Position numbers and translations under genes: made by a program. A DNA stretch of 7,007 nucleotides, taken from positions 1-7,007 of the forward strand of contig SBFY01000148.1 of NCBI GenBank assembly GCA_006227085.1, in the 5' to 3' direction. This document shows positions 4,966 through 7,007 of this stretch, one piece after another. Position 1 is the stretch's first letter, and every line of letters begins with the position of its first letter. This stretch comes from Gammaproteobacteria bacterium (GTDB lineage: Bacteria; Pseudomonadota; Gammaproteobacteria; Pseudomonadales; M0112). The notes beneath the pieces were generated by a model. It worked only from the letters and a program-made list of their open reading frames with translations, was not told the origin of the DNA and did no database searches.

Positions 4966-6841
4966 TGCGACGATCCACCCAACCGTTTTTTTTCAGGTAC
5001 ACCAGCAACAACGAAATCGCGGCGGGGGTAACACCAGGAATACGGCTCGCTTGCCCCAGGGTTTCCGGCCGGGTTTTTAATAGTTTTTGGCGCACCTCGT
5101 TCGACAAACCAGGAACCGCGTTGTAATCCACTTCTTTTGGCAGGCGGGTTTGTTCGTTACGCTGCAAACGTTCCACTTCTTCTTGTTGGCGGTTGATGTA
5201 TCCAGCGTATTTGGTTTCTATTTCAACCTGCTCACCAATCACGTCACTGGCGACAGTGCCAGTTAATGCAGCCACGGTTTCGTAGCGCATTTCCGGGCGT
5301 CGTAGCAAACCCAACAAGGTGGATTCCTTGCTAAGCGGGCTGCCCAACAAGCTGTTAATTGTGGTTTCCAGCGCATGTCCTGGATATACCAGGATCGTAT
5401 CCAGTCGATTTTTCTCTTGTTGGATGGCGTCCATTTTTTGCTGGAACGTTTGCCAGCGAATATCGTCCACCAATCCCAGTTCATATCCTTTCGGTGTCAG
5501 CCGCTGGTCCGCATTATCTTCACGCAACAGCAAGCGATGTTCCGCGCGACTGGTAAACATGCGGTAGGGTTCAGTAGTACCGTGGGTAATCAGGTCATCC
5601 ACCAGTACACCAATATAGGCTTCGTCACGACGTGGGCACCAGGCTTCCTGTCCTTGCGCTCTCAAAGCGGCATTCAAACCTGCCAACAATCCTTGTGCTG
5701 CGGCTTCTTCATAACCCGTCGTACCATTAATCTGGCCAGCAAAAAACAGGTTATTAATGGTTTTGGTTTCCAGTGATGCCTTGAGTTGGCGCGGATCAAA
5801 ATAATCGTATTCGATGGCATACCCGGGTCGCACGATGTGTGCTTTTTCAAGGCCTTTCATGGAACGCACGATTTCCAGCTGCACATCAAACGGCAAACTG
5901 GTGGAAATCCCGTTGGGATATACCTCGTGTGTGTTCAGGCCTTCCGGTTCCAGGAATACCTGATGACTGTTTTTATCCGCAAACCGCACCACTTTGTCTT
6001 CAATGGATGGGCAATAGCGCGGACCAATCCCTTCGATCACGCCCGCATACATCGGTGACTGGTGCAGGTTGTTACGGATAACCTCATGGGTTTTTTCGGT
6101 GGTATGTGCCACATGGCATGACACCTGGCGTGGGTGCTGGTCTGCCGATCCCAGGAATGACATCACGGGAACCGGTGTGTCACCCGGTTGTTCCTGTAAC
6201 TGGCTGTAGTCAATGGTGCGGCCATCGATGCGCGGAGGCGTACCGGTTTTCAGGCGCCCGATCGTCAGTGGCAGTTCATGCAGTCGATCCGACAGTCGCT
6301 GGGAAGGGGGATCCCCTGCACGCCCACCGGGTTGTTGCTGCAAACCAATATGGATACGTCCGGCCAGGAAGGTTCCTGCTGTCAACACGACACAATGGCT
6401 GTGAAAGCGGATGCCATTACTGGTCACGACACCAGTCACCTTGTCGCCGGTGATCACCAGGTCATCAATCGCTTGCTGGAATAAGGTCAGGTTAGGCTGG
6501 TTTTCCAGCACAGAACGGATAAACGCCTTGTACAAGGCCCGGTCGGCCTGCGCACGGGTAGCCCTGACGGCTGGCCCTTTGCTGGCGTTCAACACACGGA
6601 ACTGGATGCCCGCCCTGTCTGCTGCCTGGGCCATGATGCCACCCAAGGCATCCACCTCACGCACCAAATGGCTTTTACCAATACCGCCAATCGCCGGGTT
6701 ACAGGACATCTGGCCCAGGGTTTCGATGTTATGGCTGACCAGCAAGGTACGCACCCCCATGCGGGCAGCCGCCAAGGCCGCTTCCGTGCCAGCGTGGCCA
6801 CCGCCTACAACAATGACGTCAAACGCTTGGGGATAATCCAT
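4958..6841 (-). CDS. mnmG: tRNA uridine-34 5-carboxymethylaminomethyl modification enzyme MnmG
   Basis: MnmG (GidA) is the FAD-binding partner of the GTPase MnmE. Together they install the cmnm5/nm5 group on U34 of tRNAs that read split codon boxes. The product is 627 residues (E. coli has 629) and appears intact. The FAD-binding Rossmann motif GGGHAG is at 13-18. The two functional cysteines are at the same numbers as in E. coli: Cys47 (MSCNP) and Cys277 (RYCPS). Both family signatures are present: GPRYCPSIEDK at 273-283 and AGQINGTTGYEEAAA at 368-382. The helical C-terminus (from about 550) is the MnmE- and tRNA-binding region. The ATG start has AGGT (6851-6854) 9 bases upstream and a promoter about 40 bases away. 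It is the first gene of the mnmG-rsmG-parA-parB group; mnmE is not visible and may lie elsewhere or beyond the right edge. Its 3' end includes an A8 tract. Confidence 0.99.
   Translation of the reverse strand: MDYPQAFDVIVVGGGHAGTEAALAAARMGVRTLLVSHNIETLGQMSCNPAIGGIGKSHLVREVDALGGIMAQAADRAGIQFRVLNASKGPAVRATRAQADRALYKAFIRSVLENQPNLTLFQQAIDDLVITGDKVTGVVTSNGIRFHSHCVVLTAGTFLAGRIHIGLQQQPGGRAGDPPSQRLSDRLHELPLTIGRLKTGTPPRIDGRTIDYSQLQEQPGDTPVPVMSFLGSADQHPRQVSCHVAHTTEKTHEVIRNNLHQSPMYAGVIEGIGPRYCPSIEDKVVRFADKNSHQVFLEPEGLNTHEVYPNGISTSLPFDVQLEIVRSMKGLEKAHIVRPGYAIEYDYFDPRQLKASLETKTINNLFFAGQINGTTGYEEAAAQGLLAGLNAALRAQGQEAWCPRRDEAYIGVLVDDLITHGTTEPYRMFTSRAEHRLLLREDNADQRLTPKGYELGLVDDIRWQTFQQKMDAIQQEKNRLDTILVYPGHALETTINSLLGSPLSKESTLLGLLRRPEMRYETVAALTGTVASDVIGEQVEIETKYAGYINRQQEEVERLQRNEQTRLPKEVDYNAVPGLSNEVRQKLLKTRPETLGQASRIPGVTPAAISLLLVYLKKNGWVDRRIA
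4974..4980 (-). promoter_or_regulatory. Ribosome binding site deciding the rsmG TTG start
   Basis: GGGTGGA on the coding strand lies inside the last codons of mnmG, 8 bases before the rsmG TTG at 4965. No ATG or GTG is available in frame between this TTG and the upstream in-frame stop at 4993-4995. Ribosomes finishing mnmG terminate 3-5 bases past this TTG, so re-initiation is likely. Confidence 0.55.
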
Positions 6842-6880
6842 GACCGTGTTACCTGGTCCTGCTATCGCAAAAGGGCGCGA

Positions 6881-6909
6881 ATTATACGAGGTGGTTATAT
6901 TTTGAGCAA
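6881..6909 (-). promoter_or_regulatory. Sigma70-type promoter of mnmG
   Basis: A perfect TATAAT -10 box (6881-6886, minus strand) lies 17 bases from a partial -35 box TTGCTC (6904-6909; only TTG matches consensus). The expected transcription start is near 6874, giving a leader of about 33 bases before the mnmG ATG. The spacer and upstream DNA are AT-rich, which could supply an UP-like element. The discriminator just after the -10 box is TCGCGCC, strongly GC-rich, as at stringently controlled promoters. This probably drives mnmG, rsmG, parA and parB. Confidence 0.7.
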
Positions 6910-7007
6910 AGCAAACAGCTTATATAAAAAGAAGGATATAAAGGTATTTACCAGTATGGAGGTTTATTGTTGTATCTATTAGGCCTGTTGATAACGGTAT
7001 TTAATAA
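6910..7007. other. AT-rich non-coding region upstream of mnmG
   Basis: From 6891 to the right edge, 35 of 117 bases are G or C (about 30%), far below the genes in this window. I see no credible gene in it on either strand. It contains A/T runs around 6920-6945 and one 9-mer TGTTGATAA (6986-6994), a single mismatch from the DnaA-box TGTGGATAA. In E. coli the replication origin lies directly upstream of this gene; here only the edge is visible, so origin identity is speculative. It may equally be promoter-upstream spacer DNA. Confidence 0.4.

Noticed and set aside
6668..6982. A 104-codon + strand frame across the mnmG start and promoter
   Set aside because: It is antisense to conserved mnmG codons and its last third is the AT-rich upstream DNA (Lys/Tyr/Ile-rich). 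No family resemblance.
1..7007. A parS site (TGTTTCACGTGAAACA or one mismatch) near parAB
   Set aside because: I scanned by eye for its half-sites and found no full or near-full copy. A pattern search would settle this; sites may lie outside the window.

Overview
The window is a conserved stretch of a gammaproteobacterial chromosome with every gene on the minus strand. Transcription therefore runs from the right end (position 7007) to the left end (position 1). In that direction the genes are mnmG, rsmG, parA, parB, atpI, atpB, atpE, atpF and the first 125 codons of atpH. This is the classic origin-proximal housekeeping block of Pseudomonas- and Cellvibrio-type gammaproteobacteria. The order, with parAB directly before a full atp operon led by atpI, and the close match of AtpF, AtpE and AtpB to the E. 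coli subunits, suggest a pseudomonad/Cellvibrionales-like organism. The genus is inference only. There are no mobile elements, CRISPR arrays, rRNA or tRNA genes.

Right part (about 3467-7007): an AT-rich upstream region (35 G/C in the last 117 bases, about 30%) leads into a sigma70-like promoter and then mnmG, which encodes the FAD subunit of the tRNA wobble-uridine modification complex. rsmG (16S rRNA m7G methyltransferase) overlaps the mnmG end by 8 bases and starts at TTG. parA overlaps the rsmG end by 4 bases (GTGA), and parB follows parA after 3 bases. These four genes look like one translationally coupled transcript linking tRNA/rRNA modification with chromosome segregation.

Middle (2458-2581): a 124-base gap separates parB from the atp operon. 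It holds a GC-rich palindrome just after parB and a near-consensus sigma70 promoter (TTGATG, 17 bases, TATAAT) pointing into atpI.

Left part (1-2457): atpI, atpB, atpE, atpF and atpH encode the putative assembly factor, the a, c and b subunits of the membrane F0 sector, and the delta stalk subunit of the F1F0 ATP synthase. atpA, G, D and C would be expected beyond the left edge. The c-subunit gene has its own leader with a strong ribosome binding site, and an 8-bp GC-rich stem-loop follows it. Both fit the need to make many c subunits per complex.

I found no novel system. The points worth a second look are small: gene-start choices, the AT-rich edge upstream of mnmG, GC-rich discriminators at both promoters, the atpE-atpF stem-loop, and an A8 tract at the mnmG-rsmG overlap.
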